Assembly: GCA_014904985.1 (NCBI GenBank)
Contig: MU129383.1
Coordinates: forward strand, 1-19,815
Length of the DNA stretch: 19,815 bases
Direction of reading: 5' to 3'
Source: Hydnum rufescens UP504
Taxonomy: Eukaryota > Basidiomycota > Agaricomycetes > Cantharellales > Hydnaceae
Shown here: positions 1-9,572 of the stretch, one piece after another
How positions within the stretch are numbered: position 1 is the first letter of the stretch
Layout: each line of letters starts with the position of its first letter
Notes under the pieces: generated by a model
Told to the model about the DNA's origin: nothing
Database searches by the model: none
The model's input: the letters and a program-made list of their open reading frames with translations, nothing else
Position numbers and translations under genes: made by a program

Positions 1-880
1 TTGGCACATAATTACTTTATAATGACTTCATACTCTGTGTAAATTTTCAAGTCCCCAGCTATTTTATAGGGGGGAGGAAATCAATTTTTAATGTCTAAAC
101 CTGTTTGGCCCATATCTCCATAAGTAATGCATGTATTGGGCTGAAATTTTGATATGATTTGCATCCTAATAGTCCCTAATCATGTGACAAATTTCAGACT
201 CGTCTGACCAGTGCTTACTTTCCAGAAACTTCCAGTGGTTCCGGTCCCCCTGCCCAGTTCTCCCTCTTTAGGTTCATGAATTGGGCTGATTCTTGGCACA
301 TGGTTACTTCATAATAACATCATACTCTGTGTGAACTTTCAAGTCCCTAGCTATTTTATAGGGGGGAGGAAATCAATTTTTAATATCTGAACCTATTTGC
401 TCCATATCTCCATAAGTAATGCATGGATTGGGCTGAAATTTCGATATGATTTTTCATCCTAATAGTCTCTAATCATGTGCCAAATTTCAGACTTGTCCGC
501 CCCCATGCTTATTTTCTGGCAACTTCCGGTGGTTCTGGTCCTCCCTGCCCAGTTCCCCCTCTTTAGGTCCATGGATTGGGCTGATTTTGGCACATAGTTG
601 CTTCATAATGACCTCATACCCTGTGTGAATTTTCAAGTCCCTAACTATTTTATAGGGGGAGGAAATCAATTTTTAATGTCTGAATGTGTTTGGCCCAAAA
701 TCTCCATAAGTAATGCATGGATTGGGCTGAAATTTTGATATGATTTGCATCCTAATAGTCTCTAATCATGTGCCAAATTTCAGACATGTCCGCCCAGCAG
801 TTATTTTCCAGCAATTTCCGGTGGTTCCAGTGCTGTTTTTGCTGTTCTCATTGTTTCAGGCACTAACCAGTGGCCCTGGG
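1..880. repeat. Tandem array with ~147-bp unit (A-B dimers of ~293 bp)
   Basis: The word ATG(N)ATTGGGCTGA recurs at 131, 276, 423, 571 and 717, giving spacings of 145, 147, 148 and 146 bp. Units alternate between two types. Type A (131, 423, 717) continues AAATTTTGATATGATT; type B (276, 571) continues into TTGGCACAT(A/G)(A/G)TT. The B-type word also opens the window at position 1 and recurs at 293 and 587. The two half-units are themselves related: both end in a TAAT..CTC..A...TGTG..AA.TTTCA pattern. The array begins outside the window and decays near 830-880. No credible ORF is present. It may be a satellite or the expanded tail of a mobile element. Confidence 0.85.
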
Positions 881-1162
881 GCCTGGTTTTTCCACTGTAT
901 CAGGGTCCCTAGGGGTCCATCCATCCATCCCAGGCACCACCCCCTGGTCTTGGGTCCCCATTGGGCTGGATGGGGAAATTTTTCTTGGATGTAGTTCATT
1001 TAATTTCCGCATTTAGGCTTTTTTTCAATAGGAATCAGTGTATTATGTAACTGGATACCATTTAGGAATCATTATATCATATTTTTAGCCCCCCCAAACC
1101 CAGTATGGAAATTATCCTAAATAGGAAATGATTGGATGCAAATCCATTAAGAACCCAACTGA
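881..1162. other. Spacer without recognisable gene
   Basis: This stretch holds only a short CCATCCATCCATCC microsatellite near 918-931 and AT-rich sequence. A plus-strand ORF at 740-994 lies mostly in the decaying tandem array and has no protein-like features. Confidence 0.5.
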
Positions 1163-1607
1163 GCCATTAGGGGGCTTCACAGTAGACAAAACTGAGACAA
1201 AACTGTCACAAAACTGATGCAAAACTGGCTTCAGTTTTGCTTGAGTTGTGATCCCTAGTTTTCCTTCAGTTTTGCTTTCTCAAAAGGGCCTTCACAGTAG
1301 GGAGCCAGAACTTGCTTATGAGTAAGCTGAGTGGAGTGTGAATCATGCTTTGTCATCATAAGCACAACCTGGCAGAAATGAACTATACAATTGGAGCAGA
1401 GTTTGAGAAAGGGAAAGTATGGTGCCTAACCCAGTTTTGGTTTTTCAAAACTGGCAGTTTTGCTTCTCTTGGGCCTCCAGAGGCCCAAGACAAAACTGGC
1501 AGTTTTGCATCAGTTTTGCCAAGAATTTCCAGTTCCACCCCAGTTTTGTTTTCCAGTTTTGTCTTAGTTTTGCTCAAGTTTTGCTACCATGAAGCCCCCT
1601 ATTGGCT
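1163..1607. mobile_element. Putative non-autonomous DNA transposon (MITE-like), CAGTTTTG-rich
   Basis: The ends form imperfect terminal inverted repeats. The left end at 1163 reads AGCCATTAGGGGGCTTCACA; the right end, read from 1607 on the minus strand, is AGCCAATAGGGGGCTTCATG, and the match continues as GTAG on both sides. The interior carries more than a dozen copies of (C)AAAACTG or its complement CAGTTTTG in both orientations. A second internal match to the terminus, GGGCCTTCACAGTAGGG, lies near 1287-1303, so one copy may be nested or rearranged. The target duplication is ambiguous: TA if the TIR starts at GGGGG, or ATT if it starts at AGGGGG. An open frame at 1345-1776 runs through the repeat and is not considered a gene. 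Confidence 0.6.
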
Positions 1608-1675
1608 GATATTAAAATGCCTGGGGGTTACCCCAGCTGATGCAACAGCTGACCTGATGCATCAAAAACACAGTA

Positions 1676-1723
1676 ATGGTAACTTACCGCAATTTTTGCA
1701 AAAAACTTGTGGTAAGTTACCAT
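1676..1723. repeat. Perfect 13-bp inverted repeat (hairpin)
   Basis: The arm ATGGTAACTTACC at 1676-1688 pairs exactly with GGTAAGTTACCAT at 1711-1723 across a 22-nt loop. It is surrounded by several CTGATGCA words (1637, 1654, 1726). It sits just outside the point where the gypsy RNase H reading is cut off, so it may belong to the insertion that truncated the element. Confidence 0.7.
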
Positions 1724-1739
1724 ATCTGATGCAAGAAGT

Positions 1740-2381
1740 CTACAGCATCAGGTGGTCAGAGTTGGGCACATCATAGATATTTTTTGAGGCTTGACAAGCT
1801 ATCTTTGGGACCAGTTCGCCCTTCATGTAAGCCATGAGGATCTTATCATATATTTTCATGCCTTTTAGATCCCTTACTGCTATTGGCTGTATTTGTTGTA
1901 AGCTAGCCCCTATCGCTACATCTGACACATCAGAATATATGCAGTACAGCCTAGCTGGAATCAAATGGCTGAGTATGGGGGCTGAGACTAGTCCTTCCTT
2001 GACATCTTCAAAGGCTTGTTCTTGCTCGGCTCCCCAGGTCCAGTTTATACCCTTCCTTAGTAGTTCAAATAGTGGTGCTGCTCACTCTGAGTAATATGGT
2101 ATAAAGTGTGAGAAATACATGGCCATCCCCAAAAACGTTTGCAGTGTTGCTTTATTATGGGGATGAGCTAGGCCTGTAACAGCTTTAATCTTTTCCTTGT
2201 GGGTTGACAGCCCAAGTTGGGAGACTTTCTGCCCCAATAAGAGGATAGAGGTGTACATGAAGTGACACTTCTTGGGGGCTAGGGTCAATTTGGCTTCTGC
2301 ACAGGCTTGTAGGACTAGATCTAGGTGCTCCAGATGCTCCTCATATGATTTCAAATACACCACTATGTCGTCTATGTACAC
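1740..2381 (-). pseudogene. Gypsy pol: C-terminal RT (YIDD box) and start of RNase H
   Basis: The reading starts with the reverse transcriptase catalytic box YIDDIVVY and continues through the connection region (LGQKVSQLGLSTHKEKIKAV, then FLGMAMYFSHFIPYY). An in-frame TGA at 2084-2082 interrupts it. The same frame resumes with a PLFELLRKG-like segment and a WTW..EQEQAF segment, and then the RNase H opening SDVSDVAIGASLQQ. The first RNase H Asp motif normally reads DASD; here Ala is Val (GTG, explainable from GCG). The reading continues to SKNIYDVPNSDH and ends at a TAG at 1742-1740, well before the end of RNase H. Integrase is missing. Confidence 0.88.
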
Positions 2382-3085
2382 CAGTGAGAATATCCAAAGA
2401 AAGGGGCAAGGATAGATTGCATCATTCTCTCGAAGATTGAGGGGCCATTCCTAAGGCCAAAGGGCATTCGTTTGAACTGCCAAAGCCCTTGATGTGAATG
2501 AAAGGCTGTTTTCTCTTTATCCTCTTCCTCCATCATCATCTGGTGGAATCCTGCTAACGTGTTGAGGGCAGACAAAACCTGTGATCCTGACAGGGCCTGC
2601 AGGATCTCTGTTTGCCAGGGAATCAGGAACTCATCAGGTATGGTCATGGCATTGAGCTTCCTGTAGTCTACACAGAATCGTGGCTTCCTGTTCTGGTATG
2701 CTATAACTACAGGGGTGGCCCAGGGACTTTTCAAAGGTTCTACTACTTCCTGGTGAATCCACTTGTCCATCTGTTCATCGATCACCTGCCTCTTTGCTGG
2801 TGAAGGCCCATACATGGGCATGGCAACTGGGTGAGCCTCCTCTTTCATATGGATCTTGGCGATCATTTTGAGGGTTCCTAGGCGATCATCAAACCTGAAT
2901 GCCTGGATATGCTTCCTGATCAATTTCAAGGTCTTTGCCTTTATATCTGGGGGAGTGTCCAGAGCTATGTCGATGAGTTCCTCCAGTCTCTTGGAGTCAT
3001 ATGTCATTGGGTCCATGGGCTCTGATGTCTTAGGGCCCCACAGTTCCTCAGGATTGTCAGGTTCGGGAGGAATCTCCAGTGCTCA
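2372..3085 (-). pseudogene. Gypsy pol: reverse transcriptase N-terminal and palm region
   Basis: Minus-strand reading with clear RT blocks: PMYGPSPAKRQVIDEQMDKW, PWATPVVI, RFCVDYRKLNAMT, LAGFHQM, KTAF and FKRMPFGLRNGPSIFERMM. The reading is open upstream of the ATG at 3016 back to a TGA at 3085-3083, after which it still aligns with the protease side. Motif A, which should carry the first catalytic Asp just before the LAGFHQM block, reads ALNTLAGFHQM, so the Asp is Asn (AAC in a TCAACA context, explainable from TCGACA). A one-base loss near 2396-2400 moves the reading into the frame that holds YIDD at about 2381. The enzyme would be inactive. Confidence 0.9.
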
Positions 3086-3123
3086 TGACTTCACCAATGC
3101 TTGATGTGACAAATCCCTATCTC

Positions 3124-4373
3124 CTAGCGATCCCCTGGTGATCTTCTGCACTGTTGGGCATAGGCCTTCAAACACTGCATTTGCTCATCATCCTTGGTGC
3201 TATTGAGGTATTGCTCTGGGTCATGTAAGATGCCTAATATGTTGCCCTTCCAGATCCATTCCACAGAGGGGGATGTGTTAGCTACTGCTAGTACAAGTTC
3301 CTTCGCCTTGACCAGTGTCAAAGGGGTGGCTAAGAAGCTTCCATCATGGGTGGGGAGTATGACTCTCTCCACAAACCATTCATCACAACCTGCAGTTGGG
3401 CCTTCCATGGGAACCCTGGTGACCCACCCCACATGAATCTTCACATCTGCAGCTGCTTGCAGTAAACATGTTGTGGGAGTCCTGCTTTTTTGTGTGTTGC
3501 TGGGGTTTCTGGAAGCAGCCAAGTACATGGCATGATTCTTTACTTCTGGGGGATGATGGGGTTGGACCTGAAAATCTTCGGTTGAAGGGGGAGTCAAGTG
3601 AGCTGGGACATTGAATTGTTCCCCTGGCTGGTTGATTGACAGATGTGTTCCTTGCACCAATCTCAGTACGGAGACCTCATAATTGACCTGGAAGTCCTCT
3701 CCTAGCAGCACTGGAACGTTCATTCCTGGTATCATGTAGGCTTCTTTGATGAACTCTAGCATTTGGCCATCCATTGTGGGCATGAAGACTTGGAGACTCA
3801 CATAGCCTAGGATTTTTGCTTGATTGGTGAGCTCAAAAAAGCTGAGTTTCATTCCTTTTTGTAATTTTGGGTGGTGTTCCAGGGCTTTATAGCATTCCTC
3901 TGATATCAGAGTGATGTCCACACCTGAATCCAGTCGTAGCTGCACTTGCGGACCCGAGAGTGACCCCAGATGGCCACCATACACATTGAGCGCCATGATG
4001 CTGAGAGCCGATTTCCCTGGGGGTGTAGTTCTAGCCTTGAGGCAACAAATAACCTTCACTGGAAGATCATTTGATGCCTTAGGTAATCCTGGAGGTCCAT
4101 TCTCCCCCAGCCCTGATGTCGTGGCTGCTGCTACGAATCGCTGATTCGCAGCCTCAGGGTCATGGGAATGCTGTCTATTGGGCAGCTGTCTTGGTGGGTC
4201 CAAGAAGGATCTTACAGGAGGGGGAAGTTGTATATTACCCATGGCCACATTTACATTATGCAACAGGTTTATATGTGTCATTATATATGGGGACCTTCTA
4301 TTGGGTACAAGGGAGCGAGATGGTGAAGCTGGCTTTGTCTGCTCTGAATCTAAAAATTCTGTGTAGTGTCCAC
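3124..4373 (-). pseudogene. Gypsy aspartic protease region with Gag-Pol linker
   Basis: The longest uninterrupted minus-strand frame of the element: 385 codons from the ATG at 4281, open further upstream to about 4373. The protease active site is VQLRLDSGVDITLIS, the D(S/T)G motif, at about residues 114-128 from that ATG. The position after DSG is usually Ala and is Val here (GTG from GCG would explain it). A second family-like block, VPVLLGEDFQVNYEVSV, follows about 80 residues later. The remainder is the linker toward RT. The frame ends at TAG 3126-3124 in a short stretch that looks duplicated (GATCGCTAGGAGATAGGGAT). After it a related reading continues in another frame toward RT, so an indel is likely. 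Confidence 0.85.
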
Positions 4374-4389
4374 CATAGCTGAGTAGGCT

Positions 4390-5390
4390 GCTTTGTAACT
4401 GGGTGTCTCATAGCATCTATGCTCCTTCTTAAGCATTCTCCTTTCTAAATGATTGGAATACACCCCAAAGTCTTTGCAGTCCCTCACCCAGTGTTTCTTG
4501 CTACTGCACACGAAACACTTCTGACCAGGTTTATGGTGGCTGACTACTGTGTTGTCCCAAGGATAAGGGTATGTCTTTTTGGCATTATCTGCTCTTCTTT
4601 CCTGGGGATAGGTGCAACATGGTGATCAGTAGGATTTACCACCTGGGCATTTCCCTACGTTCAACGCCATCGAGGAAGCCTTTCCTCCTTCTGCTTCCTC
4701 ACTAGAGTACCAAAAAGCTCCCTCCAGATTGTTGCTGTATTGAGAGTGCAGCGATTCCTGGTTGCTCCTCTCCACTGTGTCCTCCTGTGCGACAAAATTC
4801 ACTCTCTTGGAATTCTTTGATTCCTGGCAGTGTCGATAGTGTTGCGAGGACCTCCATTGTGTTACTAACGTTGCCTCAAATTGTTTGGCATACATTAGGA
4901 CTGATTCAATTGGGGGTCTGTCACTCCATCTTGGTACAATGTCCCATTCCACAGGGGCATTGTTCATTACTGATGCTGTTTCCTCAGGGCTATTGGGGGT
5001 GAAGTGCAGGAAGATGCAGGAAAGGAGGATGTGCCACTGTATATATTCAGCAGGCAATTCATTGGGGTGATCCCCACTACAGAAAGTCTCCTCATTATAT
5101 TTGAGTCGCTGGGCTGTATATCAAGCCTCTCCGAGATAACAGTGTAATACCCATTCCCATAGATTATCCCAGGACTGCAGGATAGAGTGCTTGACTGGAG
5201 CCGAATGAGCTTGCCATGCAGTGGTGACAGCTCCTCTGAACCAGAAGGTGGCTATCTGTGCTATCTGGCTTTCCACAGCCAGGCCCAAACTCATGAGATT
5301 GCTACACTTGTAGAGCCAATTGATCACCATCTCTGGATCGCCATCCCATTCTGGCACTGCTGTCCATTTCAGTCGGTTGTCCCAGGTCAT
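4390..5390 (-). pseudogene. Gypsy Gag core and CCHC zinc knuckle
   Basis: The Gag core begins at the ATG at 5390 with WDNRLKWTAVPEWDGDPEMV and INWLYKCSNLMSLGL, then QIAQIATFWFRGA and TAWQ, a pattern typical of retrotransposon Gag proteins of this lineage. TGA codons at 5123-5121 and 4628-4626 interrupt the same frame, which is otherwise continuous. It leads to the nucleocapsid knuckle at 4517-4476, CFVCSSKKHWVRDC, a perfect C-x2-C-x4-H-x4-C. A frameshift between about 4410 and 4375 then leads to the protease frame. All zinc ligands are intact although the gene is broken. Confidence 0.88.
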
Positions 5391-6342
5391 GCCTGGTGGG
5401 GGAGCGTTGGATGATGCTCCAGGTGGTCCCAGGGGTCCTGGGGGCCAGGAGGGCCAGGGGGACCACCTGGGCCTGGGGATCCTCCATTGGAAGGGGACCT
5501 AGGGTCTGGACCTCCTCCTCCTTTCCCGGGTCTGCCATCATCATCTGGTGGCCTGCCTCCACCTTCGTTTGAGCTAGCTGAGTGGGGAGGAGGGGGCTGG
5601 GGGCTCTTGCCCTTGGAGTTCTCTGTGGGAGGTTCATGACCTTCCTTCTGGGAGGAGCTTTGGGAGGACATAGGGATGGTGGAGGGCCCTTCTGGTTCCA
5701 ATGGGGTGAGGCTCACAGGATCATGAGGGAAGAGGGTGTGGGAGAGGGAGAATGGGGCCACCTTGACTAGGTTCATGTAGTAGTTGTGGGCCCTTGTGGC
5801 TCCCAGGGCTGGCAAGGCGGGGGTATCCATAACTGAGTCCCAAGCACCACTGGGTACTTGATCCCTTTGCCTGCAGCATTCACTTGTCCAATCAGGTAAT
5901 TGGTTAGGGGCAGATGAGCATGAGAAGGGCCTGGAGGTCGAAGCATGGGGGAGTCTCCACTGGGATGTCTCCCCATGGGGTGTCTGACTATGGGCCCCAT
6001 CTCCCAAGATCCCATGGGTTCTCCTATTGGAGCCTGCGACTTTGAAGGGGTCCACAGGACATTCCTCAATCCTTCCCCCAGTGTGGAAACTTGTTGCAAG
6101 AGGACCACAAGCCAATTATGAGGGTTCAGCATGGGGGTAGCTGACTCCCCAGGTGTTGAGTCATGGAGGGGGATGTCCTGCCACATCAATGGGGATGCAT
6201 CAAGATCAATGGATGAGGCCTGATATGTGGATGAGTTCCCCAGTCTTGTCTGATCAGAAGGAGGAGCGGGCCAGGCTGGCAGATTTATAATAGAGCCAGG
6301 GCCTGCTTTCAGACTGCGAGAGGTTGAAGCTAGCATCTCCAC
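5387..6342 (-). pseudogene. Gypsy Gag proline/glycine-rich middle region
   Basis: Two overlapping minus-strand frames cover this part of Gag. The upstream one (about 6342-5773) contains NPHNWLVVLLQQVSTLGEGL and a Pro/Met/His-rich tract. The downstream one (about 5800-5387) holds NYYMNLVKVAPFSLSHTLF, then a long low-complexity tract rich in Pro, Gly, Ser and Asp (PPDDDGRPGKGGGGPDPRSP and GPGGPPGPPGPQ) before the Gag core. The switches of frame near 6300, 5800 and 5420 show at least three indels. Its place directly before the Gag core and the low-complexity style support it as part of the same polyprotein. Confidence 0.7.
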
Positions 6343-7564
6343 TAGGCTCCTTGAAATCTGAGCATGGTGCGAAGAGGCCTAAGCCATGGGGGTTGGTGTC
6401 CACTCTAGGGAGTGGCTGCATGTCTAGCACTTCCTCTAGCCTCATGTTGTATTCTGCATACTTCATGGCCTGGTTGCCTGTGAATGGGTGCCTCATCACC
6501 TGTATGATGGGGCATGTCCCATCAATATTGCCTTGGATTGCTTCCCAGCCTGAAGCTAGTGCTCTTTGGCCCACCCTTTTTGTGGGGAGGCAAGGATTGT
6601 ACCATGCCTTATACAGGCACTCTCTTAATTCAGGCATAGGGGGAAGGGAATCCTCAGAGGCCATTGGAGTGGATAAGCTTTCACCCTGGTGTAGCTTCCT
6701 TAGTTTGTAGAGTCAAGTGAATGTCAGCTTGACCCTTAGCTTTAGTAGCTTGTTGGTCATTCTCAATTCTTCAATTTGTTTGGACATCCATAGCTGCTCT
6801 GCTAATTTCCCTTCATGGTCTATTACAAAGCGATGGTCCTCATTTCCTACTATAGCTATAATGTCTGAGATAATGTTCTGTGGCCTCTCAATGCCTGTTT
6901 GGACTGTAATGAGGAGTTCCCAATCCATATGCCACTCCTGCAGCTCCTCATCGTACATGAAGTACATAGAGTTATATTGTGCTGGAGCAAACTTCGTCCA
7001 CACCATGAGGAACTGGTACATGGTGACAGGAGCAGCTGAGAATGGGTCTGTATACTTGTTCACTGGCTCATCCAGTTGTTGTGTGATCTCTCGATAGTGT
7101 TCCATTGAGCATAGCCAGGGTGGGATAGCCACACATTCATGAGTAGTAGCATGATAGAGCACATCATCATGCTGGGACAACGGGACGTGGTGGGGGATTG
7201 CCATGTGCAGGTTTAACTTGGGTGTCTTCACCCGTTTACTCATTTCGTGAGACAAGGGAGGGAGACAGAGAGTGGACTGGGAGTTGCAGGATGTCATGGA
7301 AGTTGGTTCGACTGCCTCGTCAGCTAGAGGGAACCAATGTAATAACGTGGCTCTTGACTTCGAGGAGCTGCAGTATTCGTCATCATTGGACAAGGCAGAT
7401 TCGACAGATCTGTGAATAGAAGAGAAAGGATAATCCAACTGTTCTAAGCACTGGCTTCGAACAGGAGGGCCACAAATGAAGCTAAGCACTGGCTTTGCTT
7501 TGGGCATGGGAGAAACATGGGAGAGGAGAGGATGGGGGAAGGGGAAGTGGTTGTAACTGGCCAA
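6254..7564 (-). pseudogene. Long N-terminal Gag-like region of the gypsy element
   Basis: From the ATG at 7564, 283 codons read to a TGA at 6715-6713. The same frame then continues without other breaks (LYKLRKLHQGE, then ASEDSLPPMPELRECLYKAW) to a second TGA at 6256-6254. The first part is Ser/Pro/His-rich; the second contains MYQFLMVWTKFAPAQYNSMY and a short charged helical stretch (KLAEQLWMSKQIEELRMTNK) that could form a coiled coil. I recognise no domain. Position, strand and continuity with the proline-rich tract suggest a long Gag N-terminus as in some basidiomycete gypsy elements, but a separate captured ORF is possible. A 14-bp word, CTAAGCACTGGCTT, is duplicated at 7444 and 7482. Confidence 0.65.
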
Positions 7565-8375
7565 AGGGCTCAGTTACTATCTAAGGATGAAGTGGCAGGT
7601 TAGCTAACCAACTGTATGTGGGCACTTACTTAGTAGAGTCGCACTCATACATGACTCTCCTGTATCCATCTCTGCCCTGTGCTCTATGGAGATGGATCAC
7701 ATGTCTTGGTACAGTTGGATTGTCACGTGACTTGGTCACAGGGTAGTGGTGTGGCTGTGTTAGTTTCATGGGTCTTGTGAGAGCAAAGAGGTCCAGGCAG
7801 AAAGGTGATTTGATTCTGGTGTGACCAGGACTTAGAATCCTCATGGCCACACTATTATGTAAGATACAATAGGAGACAGGCTACTATGTACATATGTAGT
7901 ATGGCCCTATATTACACAGTGAGGCCAGAAGTTGTCAGAATGTCTTGCAAGTAGGCATGTTGAAAAGCTGTGATTTGGGCACACAAAATGCACCCCATAG
8001 ACTGAACAACAACACCTTGCCCTCAGGAGGTGTAGTATAGTGATTAGATAATCCTTGTGTATACATGCTGTGACCATAGGGAGCAGTCACAGCTTCTTCT
8101 GTCAAATTCTATGTTTTTTGCTCCCCAAAGTGCAAGTTGAACAGCATGCCATTCTGTCAGAGTTCATCCATTTCCTGGCTAACTCTGGTTTTGGGTCCAG
8201 TCTGTTTCCAGTTTGGTTCCATTCTGTTTCCAGTCTGTTTCTGATTTGTCCCTGCCTCCATTTCATTTCTCCTTCATTTCCTTTACTTCTGGTTCCCACA
8301 CACTTACCCTGACCCTGTTCCTGTTCCCTCCACTTTCCCGTCCCCTGCCCACTCCCCCTCTTGTGCCTGCCCCCC
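7565..8375. other. Region without supported gene
   Basis: No protein-like reading is convincing. A minus-strand 74-codon ORF at 7626-7850 ends at a GTAAGT that could be an intron donor, but splicing to the next AG gives an immediate stop. Around 8200-8240 the word TCTGTTTCCAG is repeated (8201, 8223, with a partial copy at 8234), followed by a pyrimidine-rich tract up to about 8375. The 5' LTR and leader of the gypsy element would be expected here but could not be delimited. Confidence 0.5.
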
Positions 8376-9190
8376 TGTAACCACCTCTTGTTAAGTGATC
8401 AATCCCATAGTATAGGAACTATGTATAAGTAGTCCAGGGGTGACATCCAGAGACCCAGCTTTGGTCTCTCAGGATTTCCACTTCTACTCTGGACTACAGG
8501 TTAGCCTCACTGTACCTATTCCCTTAATGTTAATCTCAGGATTTCCACTTCTACTCCAGACTACAGCTCCGAGTGCTTTCCAGCTGACTTCATGAGCTTA
8601 AGGACTACCATGCTCACTTCAACCCAGACCCTTCTGGGCTGCAGGATTCCCCCTCCATTCTCCTGTCTCTTACTGTCTTACTCTCACCCGGATTCATTTG
8701 GACTCAGCCGGTATAGAAGAAGGATTTGGAGCTCCAATGACTGTCAAATCAAACTCTGGTTCAGCCAGTGTGTAGATGGGAGACTGTATTTCTGTTTTTA
8801 TTCAATGGGCTGGTTTGCTCTGATGGTTGATCACTCTCTAACAAGCTGTGTATAGGATTCAGTGATGGATAAGGTGATGGTATGGACTAGCTATAGTCAA
8901 TGATATATCATGGAATGCTTGTGAAAGGCTTATATGTGTTGTATTGGATCATTTACTGTTATTTGTATGTACCTATTTGTGTCCTCCTGGTCAAAATGTG
9001 GACTCCAAGGTGGATTCTAGACTAGTTTAAGCTTGATTCAGTGTGTCAATGTGTTTCTTTCTTCTTCTGACTTGACTTTGTTATCACTCACCTTTCCTTG
9101 AATGTCCAGCAACTCTAACCTTAGGTCCTGCAACTATCCTTGGCTCAGTATTTCGTGTAGGGGGCTTCCAGTGACTTAGTCTTAACAATA
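8376..9190 (+). other. LTR-like or promoter-like sequence, plus orientation (candidate solo LTR)
   Basis: After a pyrimidine-rich tract comes TGTAACCACC (8377), then a TATA-like TATAAG at 8424-8429. A 32-bp word, starting CTCAGGATTTCCACTTCTAC, occurs twice at 8468-8499 and 8535-8566 (period 67). No long ORF or conserved protein follows. A 5' TGT start, a TATA box about 50 bp in and a transcribed non-coding body suit an LTR of a gypsy element in plus orientation, which would be the opposite strand to the neighbouring element. The 3' boundary is not defined and no target duplication was found. Confidence 0.35.
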
Positions 9191-9349
9191 TTGTATATGA
9201 CTTAGCTCCAGATGGCTTCAGATTAGTACTCTCTTCAGATGTAAGCAGATTTGTAGACAGTAGTGTATTCCAGTAGAGAGGAGATGGGGGGATACAGGAA
9301 AATCTACCAGCTTTTATACCTTTCTGAAGGTGGCTGTGTTTAAAGAATA

Positions 9350-9523
9350 TGACTCACTCCTAGGTGAGTCATATGTGAGTCATAGGTGAGAACAATAGGG
9401 TTGTCAAGGAGGGTGAGTCATTCATAAGGTGGTTGCATGATAGGTGAGTCATTCATAAACAGAACAAAAGGGTTGCTAAGAAGGTGTTATCTTTCATAAA
9501 GTGGTTGCATGATAGGTGAGTCA
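9350..9523. promoter_or_regulatory. Cluster of six TGA(C/G)TCA sites
   Basis: The 7-bp bZIP (AP-1/Gcn4-type) core TGACTCA or its complement TGAGTCA occurs at 9350, 9365, 9376, 9414, 9445 and 9517. The first two form an inverted pair, ATGACTCAC (9349-9357) and GTGAGTCAT (9364-9372), separated by TCCTAG. Four lie in GGTGAGTCA or GTGAGTCATTCATAA repeats. Binding is an inference from the known consensus; the cluster may simply be a by-product of tandem duplication. Confidence 0.45.
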
Positions 9524-9572
9524 TTCATAAACAGAACAAAAGGGTTGTCAAGGAGGTGTTATCTTTCTTATC
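9429..9572. repeat. Two 72-bp tandem repeats
   Basis: Units 9429-9500 and 9501-9572 both begin GTGGTTGCATGATAGGTGAG, are nearly identical, and share AACAGAACAAAAGGGTTG and GGTGTTATCTTTC. A partial, more diverged unit precedes them (about 9395-9428). No ORF is associated. Confidence 0.9.

Larger units (their letters stand above)
1740..7564 (-). mobile_element. Truncated, decayed Ty3/gypsy-type LTR retrotransposon
   Basis: Reading down the minus strand, the domain order is long N-terminal Gag region, proline-rich linker, Gag core, CCHC zinc knuckle, aspartic protease, reverse transcriptase and the start of RNase H, which is the Ty3/gypsy order. The frame is broken by six in-frame TGA codons (6713, 6254, 5121, 4626, 3083, 2082), one TAG (3124) and several frameshifts (about 6300, 5800, 5420, 4390, 3120 and 2398). 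Homology stops inside RNase H at about 1740. No integrase, chromodomain or 3' LTR follows. A matching 5' LTR could not be identified upstream of 7564. The element is therefore a dead 5' fragment. Confidence 0.9.

Noticed and set aside
740..994. 84-codon plus-strand ORF
   Set aside because: It lies in the decaying tandem repeat, includes microsatellite translation, and has no protein-like features.
1345..1776. 143-codon plus-strand ORF
   Set aside because: It runs through the CAGTTTTG repeats and the hairpin; the frame is open by chance of the repeat composition.
7581..7629. Possible 49-nt intron (GTAAGT donor, GCTAAC branch, TTAG acceptor) linking the ORF at 7626-7850 to the Gag reading
   Set aside because: Splicing gives a stop within two codons, and the upstream ORF shows no similarity to Gag; kept only as a note.
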